Of a stretch of 64,000 bases of DNA, positions 45,441 to 58,000 are shown piece after piece. Source of the stretch: Heliopora coerulea (Eukaryota; Cnidaria; Anthozoa; Scleralcyonacea; Helioporidae). The stretch covers positions 372,001 through 436,000 of the forward strand of contig JASJOG010000144.1 of the NCBI GenBank assembly GCA_030142905.1. The letters run 5' to 3'. The notes under the pieces were generated by a model. That model was not told the origin of the DNA. It worked only from the letters and a program-made list of their open reading frames with translations, and did not search any database. Each line of letters starts with the position of its first letter. The first letter of the stretch is position 1. The position numbers and the translations under genes were made by a program.

Positions 45441-46424
45441 CGCTGCTTGCCATTTGGGCTCAATTTGCGTTGAGACTGACCAAGTTTAGGGGTCACTTTT
45501 CTCACAAACCAAAATGCAATATCAGTTAAAACAAGGTGGTTGGTTGCTTTTATTGTGTATATTTGAATTTAACTAGTACAATTCGTTTTATAGATCAACA
45601 GCAAAACAGTTTCAGCACAACTCTAAACACAACTGCATTGAAAAATTAAAATTACTTCATATAACTAAACCTTTAGACACCTTTAAATGGCAAGTGTTAT
45701 CAAAGCAAAATTTGCCTCAAATACCATCAATATCTATTTAATGGTATATTTCTTTAAAAATTGCTAAAGCAATGGCATTTAAACATTATATTGCAAATAT
45801 GTGCAAAGTACAAAGATTTTTTACCAAATGTAATTCTTATCCTGAGAAACGTTTTCCTGTTTCAAATGACTGTGTGCAGCAGTTCATTTAAAGGTTCATC
45901 AAAGTTTAAAAATCTAAATATCAATGAAGCAAGCATAACTGAAACTGCCGCCTGTGAGTTGTGGTAAAACTGTTAATAAATTACTTTAGCATACTGGAGA
46001 CCAGTTTAACAAATTACATGTCATAGTACAGCCCAGGAATCTTCAATTGGCAGCTTGCTGTCTAGATGTTGCTCAGGAAACCTTGAATCTATCAAAATTT
46101 TGTGGCTTGGGGATGCCAAACAACCACGGCCTTTTCCATCCATAAAACCGGGCACTGTAATAGAAAAGATCTCAGGCCTCCACAGTATCTAGGCTATGCA
46201 GTAGATCTCGAAGTGCAGTACACGCCACCAACACGATCACTCGTTGCTCAATAGTCGATTATTTATCACGGGAAAATCAGTAGTTATAAAGAAAATTGGA
46301 CAATTTTAAAGGCTGTTGTCTCTCCTTGGCCTGTTTTCACTTAAAATTTGACAATTATACGTCAAGAACTTACACACGTTGAAAGTTCTCCAATTTCTTC
46401 GATGTAACCTACACAAAACATACG
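45441..46424. other. Gap between BEL/Pao and hAT elements, nothing recognised
   Basis: AT-rich, with only short open frames. Before the hAT insertion this DNA was continuous with the SLC35B4 upstream region, so distal promoter elements of that gene could lie here. Confidence 0.5.
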
Positions 46425-46597
46425 GCGCACCTCAGTGTTGCCAGTTGTGCGGGTTTCCCACCCAATTGGGCTAGTTTTAAAGCCAGAATGCGGGAAATTT
46501 CAGGCGGTTGGGGGTTGCGGGTTTTTGGGCGGGAAATACTTTTCATGTGTGTTTTTTGGGCTGATCAGCAAAATAAAGTAACTTTTGTGTTTTTGCA

Positions 46598-48388
46598 ATG
46601 GGAAAATGGGCTAAATACAAGAAAAAATACTGCAAGGAGTGGGAAAAAGAAAATGGGTTGAAGGAATGGATACGTAGTGTGCCAGGACACGAAAAAGCAT
46701 ATTGTAGATTCTGTAAAAGCGAAATTCGAGCACATCATGGTGATTTGGTTGCTCACGGAAAAACCGAAAAGCACAAGCGAAATCAGCCACCATTCTCAGC
46801 GTCAAGAACGCTGTTTAGCATGAGATGTCGTAGTGTAACGGTGGACGAATCGTTGAAGAGCTCAGAGCTGAAATTAGCTGCCCACATTGCCTGTCACTCT
46901 AGCATAAATACCATTGATCATTTGGGAGAACTTGTGAACGATGTGTCTGGAAAAGACATTAATCTCTACCGAACAAAATGCACAGCCTTGGTAAACCGCG
47001 TCTTGGGTCCTTGTTTGCTAGAAGAGGTTCTAGACGATATGAAGCGTATCCCATATTCTCTGATCATTGACGAAAGTACGGACATTGGTAATGAGAAGCA
47101 ACTGTGTATCCTGGCCAGGTATTACAGCGCAGCACAAAAGCAGATTGTTACCAGTTTCCTGGGCCTACTTTCGATTGTTTCTGGAACGGCTGAGAGTATT
47201 TTCCAAGCGCTACAAAGCTTCCTTGTGTCAAAGAAACTGGACATTAAAGACTGCATGGGTTTAGCTACAGATGGCTGCAATACGATGTGTGGAAGAAATA
47301 ATTCAGTGATTACGAAGTTTCGGGAAGTATGTCCAAACATAATACATATCAAATGTATTTGCCACTCAATCCAGCTCTGCTCCTACCATTCCCTGAAAGT
47401 AATGCCCAGGAATATCGAGTTCATGGTTTCAGAAACCTACAACTGGTTTTACTGCACCGTAAGACAGCAGAAGTATCATGAACTGTACTCTGCGATGAAC
47501 GTTGGAGAAATCCCTTTGAAAATTCTGAGGCTTTCTGGTACACGCTGGTTTTCCATCTCAGCATGTGTTGACCGCATCATTGATCAATTTCATGAACTGA
47601 AACTTCATTTCCAGATAGCTAAAGACGAGGAACGAAATTACACTGCAGAATTGCTCTATCAGATGTATACTGATAAGGAAAACAAATTATACTTGGTCTT
47701 TCTCCAGCCCATTCTCAAAGAGTTGAATCGAGTAAATAAGATCTTCCAGGCAGCGTCCGCAAACCCGCTAAAGCTCTTATCGGAACTTATGAACCTGTAC
47801 AGAGCTCTTCTTTGCCGTGTCATGAAACCAGTCACTTTTACATCGTGGCTTTCCACACTAATCTATGACATAGATAACGAAAACAACCACCTTCCACTGT
47901 GTGCCGTCGACTTTGGCGCTTCGTTTCAAATTACCTTGGCAGAAACGCAACTGACCACCGCCCAAAGTGATGCCATCAAAGTGCGATGTCGGTCTTATTT
48001 GCTCGAATTGTTAAAGCAAATGAAGGAGAGACTGCCATCAAACGTGGAGCGTTTGGAGTCTCTTTCCGAGTTAATTCCGCCTATTGTTCTCGGAAGAAGA
48101 AAGCAGGCCTTGGAAAAGGTTACTTTCCTACCATTATTTAGAGGAGAGCTGGCCAAGCTTGATCAGCAATATAGCCACCTTGGTGCTATTCAGTGGCCCA
48201 ATAGAGATGACGAAGACGTTGAACAGTTCTGGACTGACGTTGCCACGCATACAGACGCCTGTGGTGACCAGGATTTTGAAGACTTGGGCAAATTCATGCT
48301 TTCCATTCTTGCCCTACCATTCAGTAATGCGGCAGTGGAAAGAACCTTTTCCCAGATGGCATTACTGAAATATAAACTCCGTAATTAG
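46598..48388 (+). pseudogene. hAT transposase, truncated by a C-terminal frameshift
   Basis: 596 codons from ATG 46598. An N-terminal C2H2/BED-like finger (CRFCKSE ... HGKTEKH, about residues 34-58) is followed by the RNase H-like catalytic region beginning LIIDESTDIGNEKQL (about 151-165), a middle LATDGCNTMCG block, and the hAT dimerisation segment ALPFSNAAVERTFSQM near the end. It resembles the DUF4371/ZNF862-like hAT lineage. The frame stops just after KYKLRN. The typical end of the dimerisation domain continues in the +1 frame to a stop at 48545, so a one-base insertion near 48385 probably shortened it. The rest of the ORF is intact, which implies recent activity. Confidence 0.88.
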
Positions 48389-48545
48389 AATGGGCCAGTC
48401 ACTACTTGAGAATCTTCTCCATGTCAGATCGCATATGGCAATGCGAAACATTTGTTGCAACAGCTTTACTCCCTCATCTGATATGTTGGCAAGATTTACT
48501 AATGAAATCTATAGACTATCGGAACCAGATAGCGATGCTCAGTAG
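48388..48545 (+). pseudogene. hAT transposase C-terminal remainder (+1 frame)
   Basis: RMGQSLLENLLHVRSHM and the following residues match the usual terminal part of hAT dimerisation domains and end at TAG 48543-48545. Separated from the main ORF only by the frameshift. Confidence 0.75.
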
Positions 48546-48809
48546 TTGTTTGTTGCAAAGTTAATTATTTTTTGCTATACATTTTTGTTTTTTGTTATAC
48601 AGTAACAGTAAAGAGAGCTCATATTATAAGTTTAATAAAATTTGGCCTTATCTGTTGCCTGGCTGTTATCCATCGTAATGAATACCGTAATTTGTTGAAG
48701 TATTTGGGCTACTTTGGGCTTCTTTTTTCGGTTGGGCTAGTTTTGGGCTGTTTTCTAGGGGGGGTTTGGGCTATTTTCAACCATGCGACCTGGCAACCCT
48801 GCCGCACCT

Positions 48810-48961
48810 TGAAAAATGGTCCTTCCAATATGGCCGCCACGGCTGACTTCCGGCTTCATTTTTTGAACAATAGTTGCTCAATCCAGTCCTATTTTTCAGA
48901 TCAATGGTTGATTCCTGGTCTTCGCTGTGAGGTTAGTAGAATGGTATTTGTGTGAAACGAG
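48810..48961 (+). promoter_or_regulatory. SLC35B4 proximal promoter/5' UTR
   Basis: Between the hAT right TSD and the start codon. It contains AATATGGCCGCC (48827-48838), close to the YY1 consensus, and ACTTCCGG (48846-48853), an ETS-type site. Both are common in TATA-less housekeeping promoters. The transposon ends about 17 bp before the YY1-like site. Promoter function is inferred. Confidence 0.55.
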
Positions 48962-49044
48962 ATGGAGTTGTACCAGGCAATAGCTGTCATTTTAGTTTTT
49001 GGTGGATGTATTAGTAACAACGTTTTTCTGGAAGCCATTGTCCG
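48962..49044 (+). CDS. SLC35B4: SLC35B4 exon 1
   Basis: MELYQAIAVILVFGGCISNN, then VFLEAIV: the first membrane helix. Donor GTAAGT, phase 2. Confidence 0.93.
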
Positions 49045-52000
49045 GTAAGTGTACCTTTAATATCCTTCGATACATGTAACAGGTTTCACATGGTCGGTCG
49101 TCCACAGTAGAAAAATAGACTATTTTGTTTTTGGAAGGTGATACGAAACAGCGAAAACCTTGATAAACATTTAGCCATCGAAACAAAAGTATAAAGCGGG
49201 TGTCCATTGTAACTATCAAAATTAACACTCCCGGCGAGATAACACTTCTATTATTTTAAACTGGCTTACGCCAACTGATATTCGTCTGGAGGAGAGTACC
49301 CGCTAGAAAATAGTTGAAATACTACAAAAATTTACCATTATTACACCTACTGTGATTTTGTCACTATCGGTATATACATATGGATAGAATTTCACACAGG
49401 ATATGGGGAAATAGGTACCACAGTAACTCCATGATCTGGCCTGTCTGGAAATTGGATTTTTTAAACACCTTTTGTAAACTTGTACTGTGAGAATACCATT
49501 GGTGTAGACATGACACACGGATCATTCTTTAACAAAAACTGACTCCAAAGATGCACTAAACACATAAAGATATACTGTAACATAGATAAATGGCAGTATT
49601 TCTTACCATGGTACTGTATGAATGTCCATGCTTGTAATAGGATATTGACAGCTATGAACAGTACATTCACATACTATGTTTAATAATCAAGTAATAACTT
49701 TAAGATATCTACCGTGAGCCAGTATTGAATGACTCTGAGTTTTGTGGCTGTCCAAAATGAAAGTTTGCCACATGCAGATGAGAACAAGTTATTCTGATAA
49801 AAAATATTGTGATATTGGAAATTAAGATGGTGGACATAATATCAGTATGCTACTACCATATTTTGCAGTGTATAAGTCAACCTGGCATATAAGTCAATCC
49901 CTTATTGTTTGACCAAAAAAATCACGATTTTTGATACTCTGAGTATAAGTCAAGTCTCTCAAATTAAATAGTTACCAGACACAGAATACGTTGTGTTCAA
50001 AGGAACTTTAATAACTTGGCAAATCTTTTACAGCATGTTTTTTTTAATATTTTAGAATTTATTCTAATATAGAAAATTACACAAACGATTGGCATATTTT
50101 GTGTTTGGTAGATCTTTTATATTGTTGGATTGTTTCTGCCAGTCTCAAACAAGTTTTTCGCTAACACCAAACTTGCAGCTGGCAACAGAGTTGTTTTACT
50201 TTTCAGCCAAGTCAACGACCTTCCACTCTGTTGAAGATACAAACATATATTTCAAGATGTGAATTGTGCTTCATATTTTTGTTGTTTTGGAGTCATGTCA
50301 AAGTCTTTACACTGTAAGAATGAGGTTTATAATAAAATACATCAACCATGTTGATATGCCCATTTACTAGCAATAAGCTGATTGGTCCATTTCTTGATGC
50401 ATACAGAGGACTGGTACTAGTACATCTGGTCTATGATTTTGCTCAATTTCACAACCCTTTGTATAAGTCGAGTTGGTCTTTTAGAGATCAATTTTGGGTC
50501 CTAGAAAATCAACCTTGTACACCGCAAAATATGGTAATACCAGTTATTACCAGTAGGGTAGCCAGACTTTTTGAAGGGCAACCTGTAGAGAATGAAAAAA
50601 GTATGGTTTCCATGAATTTTAGTGATGGAAGTAACCATACACTGTACAATAAATATTTTGTATTGCAAATCATCTAAGAGCAATTCACTGATTTGCAGAG
50701 GTTGATGAGTTGTGTGATGAGAGCTGCACATTGTGGCTGAATGGTTGTGTATTGTATGTTGGTTATGTAATTGAATGCCCTAATATATCTTGGTAATTCA
50801 GGAACTTTACCCAAGTGTGTCAAGATTGATTAATTAGCATGGGTGGGTTATGTACTGTGGGTTATACATGCATGTCTAAGCTGGTTCATGGGTCATTAGC
50901 CTCAAGCAAACCATAAATCAGCCATGTTCAATGGTTGTATAGCTTGGACACTAAATTCATTGGTGGCATGTATACTTTTTATACAGTTTTGCTTTAATTT
51001 TCCCCTAGATTTCCTGCAATTGTTTATTAACTTTTATCCAGATTAGATACTGATAAGAAAAACCTGAAATGGCTGATTACTTAAGGTCATACCAAAATGT
51101 CAAGTCAATTGGAGGACTAGATAGACTTAAGAAACTGTGAGGACTTCAGTTGTGTTCAAAAGTCATGTTGATTCTAGAATGAATTAAAGCTGATCAGGAA
51201 TTTCATTAGAAGCAGGCTTCAGCCATAGCTATGGTGGCTGAGTCACCAAGTCACTGGCTACTTTTCCATGTTTGTTGTTTTTGTTAATAAACATTCATCA
51301 TTGACTTAACTTTTGAAAAAACTGGTACCCAGAATGTTAGAAATCATTCTTATGAGCATGTAAAATTCTGGACTTAAATTGGGTTCAATGCATGTTAAAG
51401 TACAAGGTGTAGAAAGCATGCTGTCTATCAGCCATAACATAAATTAAATGAATTTGTATACTTCTTTGTAGTGAAGTTCCAAGTTCTGGCAACATAATTA
51501 CATTTTTACAGTTCTTATTCATTGCTATACATGGATTCTTTTTCACCACACGATGTCTTCAAGTTAAACCAGTTATTCCAATCAGGTACAAAACTAATTA
51601 GACTATATGTGATATGGTGCATATTCTGTGCTACACTAGTGTTCAGAAGGTATAAAAACACCTGTTTTGAGATTGTTGGTTGTTGGCTATTTTAACCCTT
51701 TCTTGTTTAAGATTGCTTTGTTCCAGTTAATTCCAACTAATACCTGGCAACCTTTTTTAGCAGGGAGGACATCCATATAGTGTATATATATATATATATA
51801 TATATCGCTTACCTCAAAAAGTCACTACAGCCTGTTTCATCTTGGGAAAGAATCTTCAGGTGACTCCCCAGATGAAACAGGCTGTAGTGACTTTTTGAGG
51901 TAAGCGATATAGTCCCATTTGCTCTTTCTTTGTGTTATTGAGCCCTCTTCGCATTTCGTAAACCTAAACGTTCACGTATATATATATATATATATATATA

Positions 52001-55000
52001 TATACTATGTGGATGTCCTCCCTGCTTTATAAGGTTTTTAAAAGTTTTATCTTGTCAGCTATGAACGATTTTAAGACTTGGGACAAGGAGGTTTTTGATA
52101 AGTTATATGATGCATACTGTACATTAGTATACAAAGGGAAGGAGGTAAACTGGCCCTTCATACATGTATGTATGTACATACGGTCCATGCTGGCTGTATA
52201 TGAGTTGCACTGGCTACACATCCACTGTTTTTTTTGAAACCTGGCATGGTAATCAGCAATGATATATATTAATATTTAACCCATTAAGAGGCAAGGGCAT
52301 GCTTAGTAATTTTACTCTGGCTAATGCAAGACAGTTTTTCCCAGTCATGGGGATGAGCCCTGCCTCTTAATGGGTTAATGTTTGTGGAATACCATGTGCA
52401 TTGCAGTGTTTCCCCCAGGATTTAAAGGGCTGTTTAGCCATGTCAATGGCACTGGAATGACCATGACCATGAAAAAGAACAAATGACTGGTTACATGAAA
52501 AAGATGATTGGATTTTGATAGAATTTTCTTCACTTTTGAGTTGCCAGCCACATGGTGTCTACTGTTGCAAATTCTCCTCTTTTGTGGTCAGAAGGCATAC
52601 CTATCTCAGTTCCTTTATATGTTGCAATAGATCATGGGTGCAAACAGGCAGTGCTGGTGTTTGATTTATCAAAAATTGACGCTAATGAAGAGATTTTGCT
52701 TGAAATGTCAGTACCAGGTGTTCCCTTGATTTTTAACAGAGTATTAGGGAGGGTTCACATATTATGTAAACAAGGCAGGGGGGAGGGCGTGTTTGGAATT
52801 GCTTATTCTTGATTATGGGGGAGGGGGAGGGTTAGAGATCATGATGACATAAGCAAATAAAAAAATTCAAACATGTTATATTTTTTTAGTTTTTAAGAAA
52901 AACAGCCTAAGTATAAACCATTTTATTCTTTTCCATTTGAACTATCTAAAGTTTATGCTTTTTTGTGGCTTTGAAAACCTGTTTTGAGAAATCTGCAATA
53001 TTAATATTGTAGTCAGGTTTGTACTGTTTTTACATTATTAAATAAATGTCGAATATCTACAAAACCACAAAACTAGAGCTTTTGAATTAAATGTACAACA
53101 TGATTAGTACCAAAAACTGTATCTACACCAGTGGAGTATCTTGGAACAAAAGGGGGGTTCAACTGATGATGACATAATCTAAGGAGGTGGTTGGCCATGA
53201 ATGATATACTCATGATTACTAGGGGGGGAGGGGGGTCAAAAATGAGGGAAAAAGTGATTATGTAATATGTGAACGCTCCTTTACCTTTAAACCTCCACTA
53301 GTGCTATTGTGATGTCTACAGCTCATTAGGGGCAATGAGTGATTGTTGATAAGCTACTAGCAGACCTTAGGGCCAACTACAGTTGGTGGGAGTTTACAGT
53401 TACCAATATAGGATGTAGCAGCACTAAGACTTTCTCAAGGGTGGGCATAGTGGGGCTACTACTCTGAAGTTGCTTAGGGGAATTGCTGCGTTCATGTCTT
53501 CACAAGCTTATGATTTCTTAGTTGATGACAATGTTTAGTGTTGCAAGATGAAATCAAGTCAACAGTTACAAAGTTGCCATTGATGAAAACATGTTTTGTT
53601 TCCCAAGAATTGAATTTCTTTTAAGCTCAGGATTTGGTAGACCATATTTCAGGGCTTTAAAGATATCTAAATTTCAAAGAGTGCTGTAGATTCTAGTAAA
53701 CCCTGAAAACGATCTGAAAATCTCTTGGCAACTTCTCCTTTCAATGTAACTTCCAGTCCTGTCCTTAGATAACCAAAGGAAGTTTCATTTAGAAAAGAAA
53801 AGAAACTGGCGCAGCATGAGGGCCCATATACACGACATGATGGTCATATGCTAATGTTCTTTCTGATGTATCTGGTTAAATCAGTGGAGTCCTCCACATA
53901 TTGCTGGTTTAGTGAGCAAATTGAAAGATGAAATTGTGCCTTTAGACCACATTACATACCTTTGGACAAATAATTGTATTGTGTAAATTGACTCTGAAGG
54001 CTTGTTTACAATTGCGTCATTCTGCCTCCCGATTGGCATTTTGGTGTACAGTATTTTCCCGAAAAAATTCCTCTTCTTGAATAGACCCCTCCCTAAACTT
54101 GCGAGTTTTTAATAAACATCCCTCCAGAGTTATCACCTCTTGTGGAATTTCCAACTCCCAAACAATTAAAAAGAAAAGTTATTTCAAGATGAACTCACAA
54201 ATGCGGATTAGATTCCAAGTAAATATATATTGTTTGATATCGTGATGCTGTACTGTAGGTTGTTGTTTTAAAGCTTATGTTATGTATAAGAAATACACCA
54301 TAGAGTACGTGGTTATATGTCACATTTTGCCAATAAAAGCACTGGTGGAATGTTCTTTGTTAGAACTTTTTTTTGGAGAATAAACGCCTATCCCAAATAA
54401 ACGCCTTGACTCGAATAACGCCCCTCCTAAAGTGTGAAAATTTAATAAATGCCCAGGGCGTTTATTCAAAAAAAAAGAACGGTATGTGTTTAAGTGACTA
54501 AAGCATCGAGGACGGACTGAAGCGAATCAATAGTGGGTATCCTGCTGCGTAGACTGTCATAGGTTTATTGCGTACGCCAGGAGGACAATCGCAGCGTACA
54601 AAATTGCACGTGTAAATGGGCCTTAAGAGTTACTGCATAAATGGCAACCTCAAACAAGGTGCTTTTTTTGTTTAATGATTTAAACTTAGTCGATACTTCT
54701 CTCAAGAACTGGACGTATTGTACAGTTTGAAGCATTACATTAATTAAGAATTGAATTCAATTTCTTTAATGAAACACTTAACTTTTTTTTTTCAGATGTT
54801 ATGGGGCTATGGTGTCATATTTTATTATCGTTAGTCTGTTAAACAATATTTCCCTAAATTTCCACATTCCAGTTCCCCTGCATATGATATTTAGATCGGT
54901 AAGTTGGTTCATAATTGTTACATCTACATTTGACCAGATCACACAACCAGCATCAGGCCTCCAAAAACGAAGGGATACGGATCCTCATAAAAATTTTCTT

Positions 55001-58000
55001 GTGGGAATATGTTAAGCTTCTCCACTGACTCCCAGTACCAAAATTCTATCACAGTGGCATAAAATCACGATCCCGGTACAAATTACGTTTACCATGGATG
55101 CAAGTGCGCACGCAATAGTACCATAGTATTTGAGAGATTTATTGTCAAAACTTTTACATAAAAATTAGTTTTAAGACTAGCTTATGTTTACGTTTGAAGA
55201 AAACCTCTTTTCGTGTGAAAGGTTTGAGGTAAGCAAAAGGTGTTTTAAATAAGGGTTATTTGCCTTGAGTTTTTGACCAGTCGTTAACCATCCTACTTTT
55301 CTGTCATGTCCCAGAAATTGGTTTTGAAAATCTATTGTCAGTTGTTAATGAAACAGAATAACTTTCCCAAGGAACGGATAGTCGAAGCAGAGTTTGTATT
55401 TTCTTCGCTGTTTTTGATATTTCGAGGGAATTCGTGGTTAATTTCCTTCTTTTTTTCGTAGGGTTCACTAGTTTCTTCCCTTATTTTAGGAAAAATTATC
55501 TTGAAGAGAAGGTTGGTACGATTTGCATTCTCTTTGATCTACAGTTATTAAGTCAACGCGACGTTTTTAAAGTTGTTAAGCTGAAAGTGTATTATACCCA
55601 GATTCGTTTTAAGATTGTGTGCCGATCATACGACGAAACATTTCTCCAACAACTGCCCATCGATGCTGGAATTCATGATAAACGCAAGGCTTAATACCTT
55701 GTTGTAATAGTTCGCAGCAAATAATCTCACTGCAAATCCTTTTAAAACTCAAAATGTATAGATAAGACTTTCCGAGAATAGTTTTTTAAATTCATTTAGA
55801 CATTTCATTGAAATTAAAGATGACTTGGAGTCCCTGAAAAGGTTATAAGAAAACCCGAGCTCAGATTCCCTTTATATAAATACTGCTGTAGATTCAAACT
55901 CAAAATGTGGGTGGTGGGAATCAAAAGTCTTCTGGGTTTATTCATCACATTTTTGATTCAAACCACTCTTGTAGTCTTGTTACAATGTCATTGATGCAAC
56001 AATTATTATTACAATTATTGTTATTACAATTATTGTTATTACAATTATGATTATTATTACAAATAAAATTATTATTATTACAATAAACAATAAATTATTA
56101 CAATTATGATTACAACAATTATCAAATTGTTGTAATGTATGGAAAATAAATAGCCATCCGACTACAGGCTACAGGTATGTCTTTTCAATGTTTCATATAG
56201 TTATAAGATTACAACATATTTTGCCGTGATAATGATCACGGTTGGAATTTCAATATCCACGATAGTATCAGCTAAGGGACTGGTAAGTTTTCGCACTAAG
56301 TTGTTTTGATATATGTTAAGACTGTAATAGGACTGCAGATTACGCGTCGTGTTTTGCTCGACGATGTTCTCTAAATTTTTCACATCACCTCATTTCGTGA
56401 CCGTTGCCGAGGGTTTCGGCCAGGATATTCAGGCTGGAGGGAACCGTCCTGAGAGATTTTGAGTTTAGGAAGTGTTCCTCGACACATCCTCCCCAGTGAT
56501 CAAAAATCTTTGGCTTTGTGTTGCACCATGAGTAATTCTAAAACCCTAGCTTGTTTTTTTTCCCCACACGTAGTTAAACACGTCATTGATATTTACTTCA
56601 AAGTGCGAACAACGGAGGGCTAAATTTCTCTGGGGTTACTTGGAACGTACGAAGATTGGAAGTTTATTTCCACGCACAGGTTTATTAAAATAAGTGCTCT
56701 AAAAATATGCAATTCAACAACTAAAAACGAAATAACCTGACGGCAAACATGAAAAGTTTCCAATGATTTTGGATTTTTTCTTTTTCTTTTTTTTTTTTTT
56801 TTTTTTTTTGCTTTGTACTTTTGAAAGACATCCATGAGAGAAAATGTGGGTTGCTAAATCTTTCCAGGCCCTCCTTCCCCGTCTTCCATGACGAAGAAGA
56901 ATTTTGATTTTCGTATAACCTCGTTGATTCACTTTTCGCATTTCCAATATTTTCATGCAATTTGAAAGAACTTAAAATCTTTTGAATTTTAAGAACTTTT
57001 CTCGTACTACGAATTAATGCTATTAATTTCTTGCTTTTTTCAGGATAGCAGTAAACTAGTGGGATCAACTGGGGATAGCGCTGTCGATATAATGTGGATG
57101 TGCGTTGGTAAGACGACTGTTGTCACATCAAAATTTACCTTATTTCCTTCATTGACTCTTTTCAGGCGGTGGCGTCTCATAAGTATTTCACTTTGACTAA
57201 CGATAGATGATTTTACTCGTCAATAGGAAACATACCGTCTGGAGAGGGTGAAACCCCTCAAGAGGTTTATAATTATTTTTCAACCGGAGGGAGCTTAATC
57301 ATGGGATGAGGCTTTCTCAAGGAAGTACGGGATCTCGTCTTGTCACATCACCATCTGTTTGGTGTTATCTTGTTGAGACTTATTTTGTCCTATTTTTCAT
57401 GTTATGTCACTGTCAGTTATGTTGGGTTTTTTAAGTTATAGATACAATGTGAGTGGCCGATCTGTATAGGATTCACAAGGCGAGCAGTAGTAAATCCCAT
57501 ACAGATCGGACTGGAATTACGGCATACTAATTAGGAGCCAAAACCTTTTGTGTTTTCCTCGTGAATTATTAATGAGTTTTTAATTTTATAAAAAGTTCAT
57601 TGTACTTTCTAATAGTAATCGCGTCGTCTTCGCTGTTAGCATTTTGCATACTCCTATGAGTTTTTATTCGAATACCAGCCTAAGCAGAAAAGTTCCAGTA
57701 AAATTCTACAGTCTAGGACAGTGACTCCTGACTAGTGTGGACCATGAGACTCTACTGCCCAATGACCATAGCAAACAATTTCTGGGAGGGCCTTGGAGGC
57801 GGAATTCACATGCATTCTGCTGAGTAATCGAAATGCTTTCGATTATATTCATAACCTTTTTTGTACTTGATTTATTTCTGTAATTATGGAATGGACCAGA
57901 AAACAAAACTTTTTTGTCGGTACGTTGCTTACCGGGTGCGTTTACATTCAACATATCTCAAGCGATATGTTGAATTGTTTTCGCAGTAAACCGATTTTGA

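Larger units (their letters stand above)
46433..48801 (+). mobile_element. hAT DNA transposon (2.37 kb)
   Basis: Terminal inverted repeats CAGTGTTGCCAG and CTGGCAACCCTG (one mismatch in 12). The flanking 8-bp duplications differ by one base (GCGCACCT at 46425-46432 and CCGCACCT at 48802-48809). Both subterminal regions are rich in TTGGGCTA/TTTGGGCT phrases, a plausible transposase-binding array. It carries one long transposase ORF. It sits about 160 bp upstream of the SLC35B4 start codon and is in the same orientation. Confidence 0.93.
51586..54795 (+). other. SLC35B4 intron 2
   Basis: 3.2 kb. Contains the nested inverted repeat at 51759-52026 and, near its end, an element with GGCCCATTTACACG-type ends interrupted by a TAAACGCC-type repeat (53820-54622). 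Nothing else recognised. Confidence 0.55.

Noticed and set aside
56620..57068. Minus-strand lysine-rich open frames
   Set aside because: Produced by the long T run at 56778-56810 in SLC35B4 intron 5.
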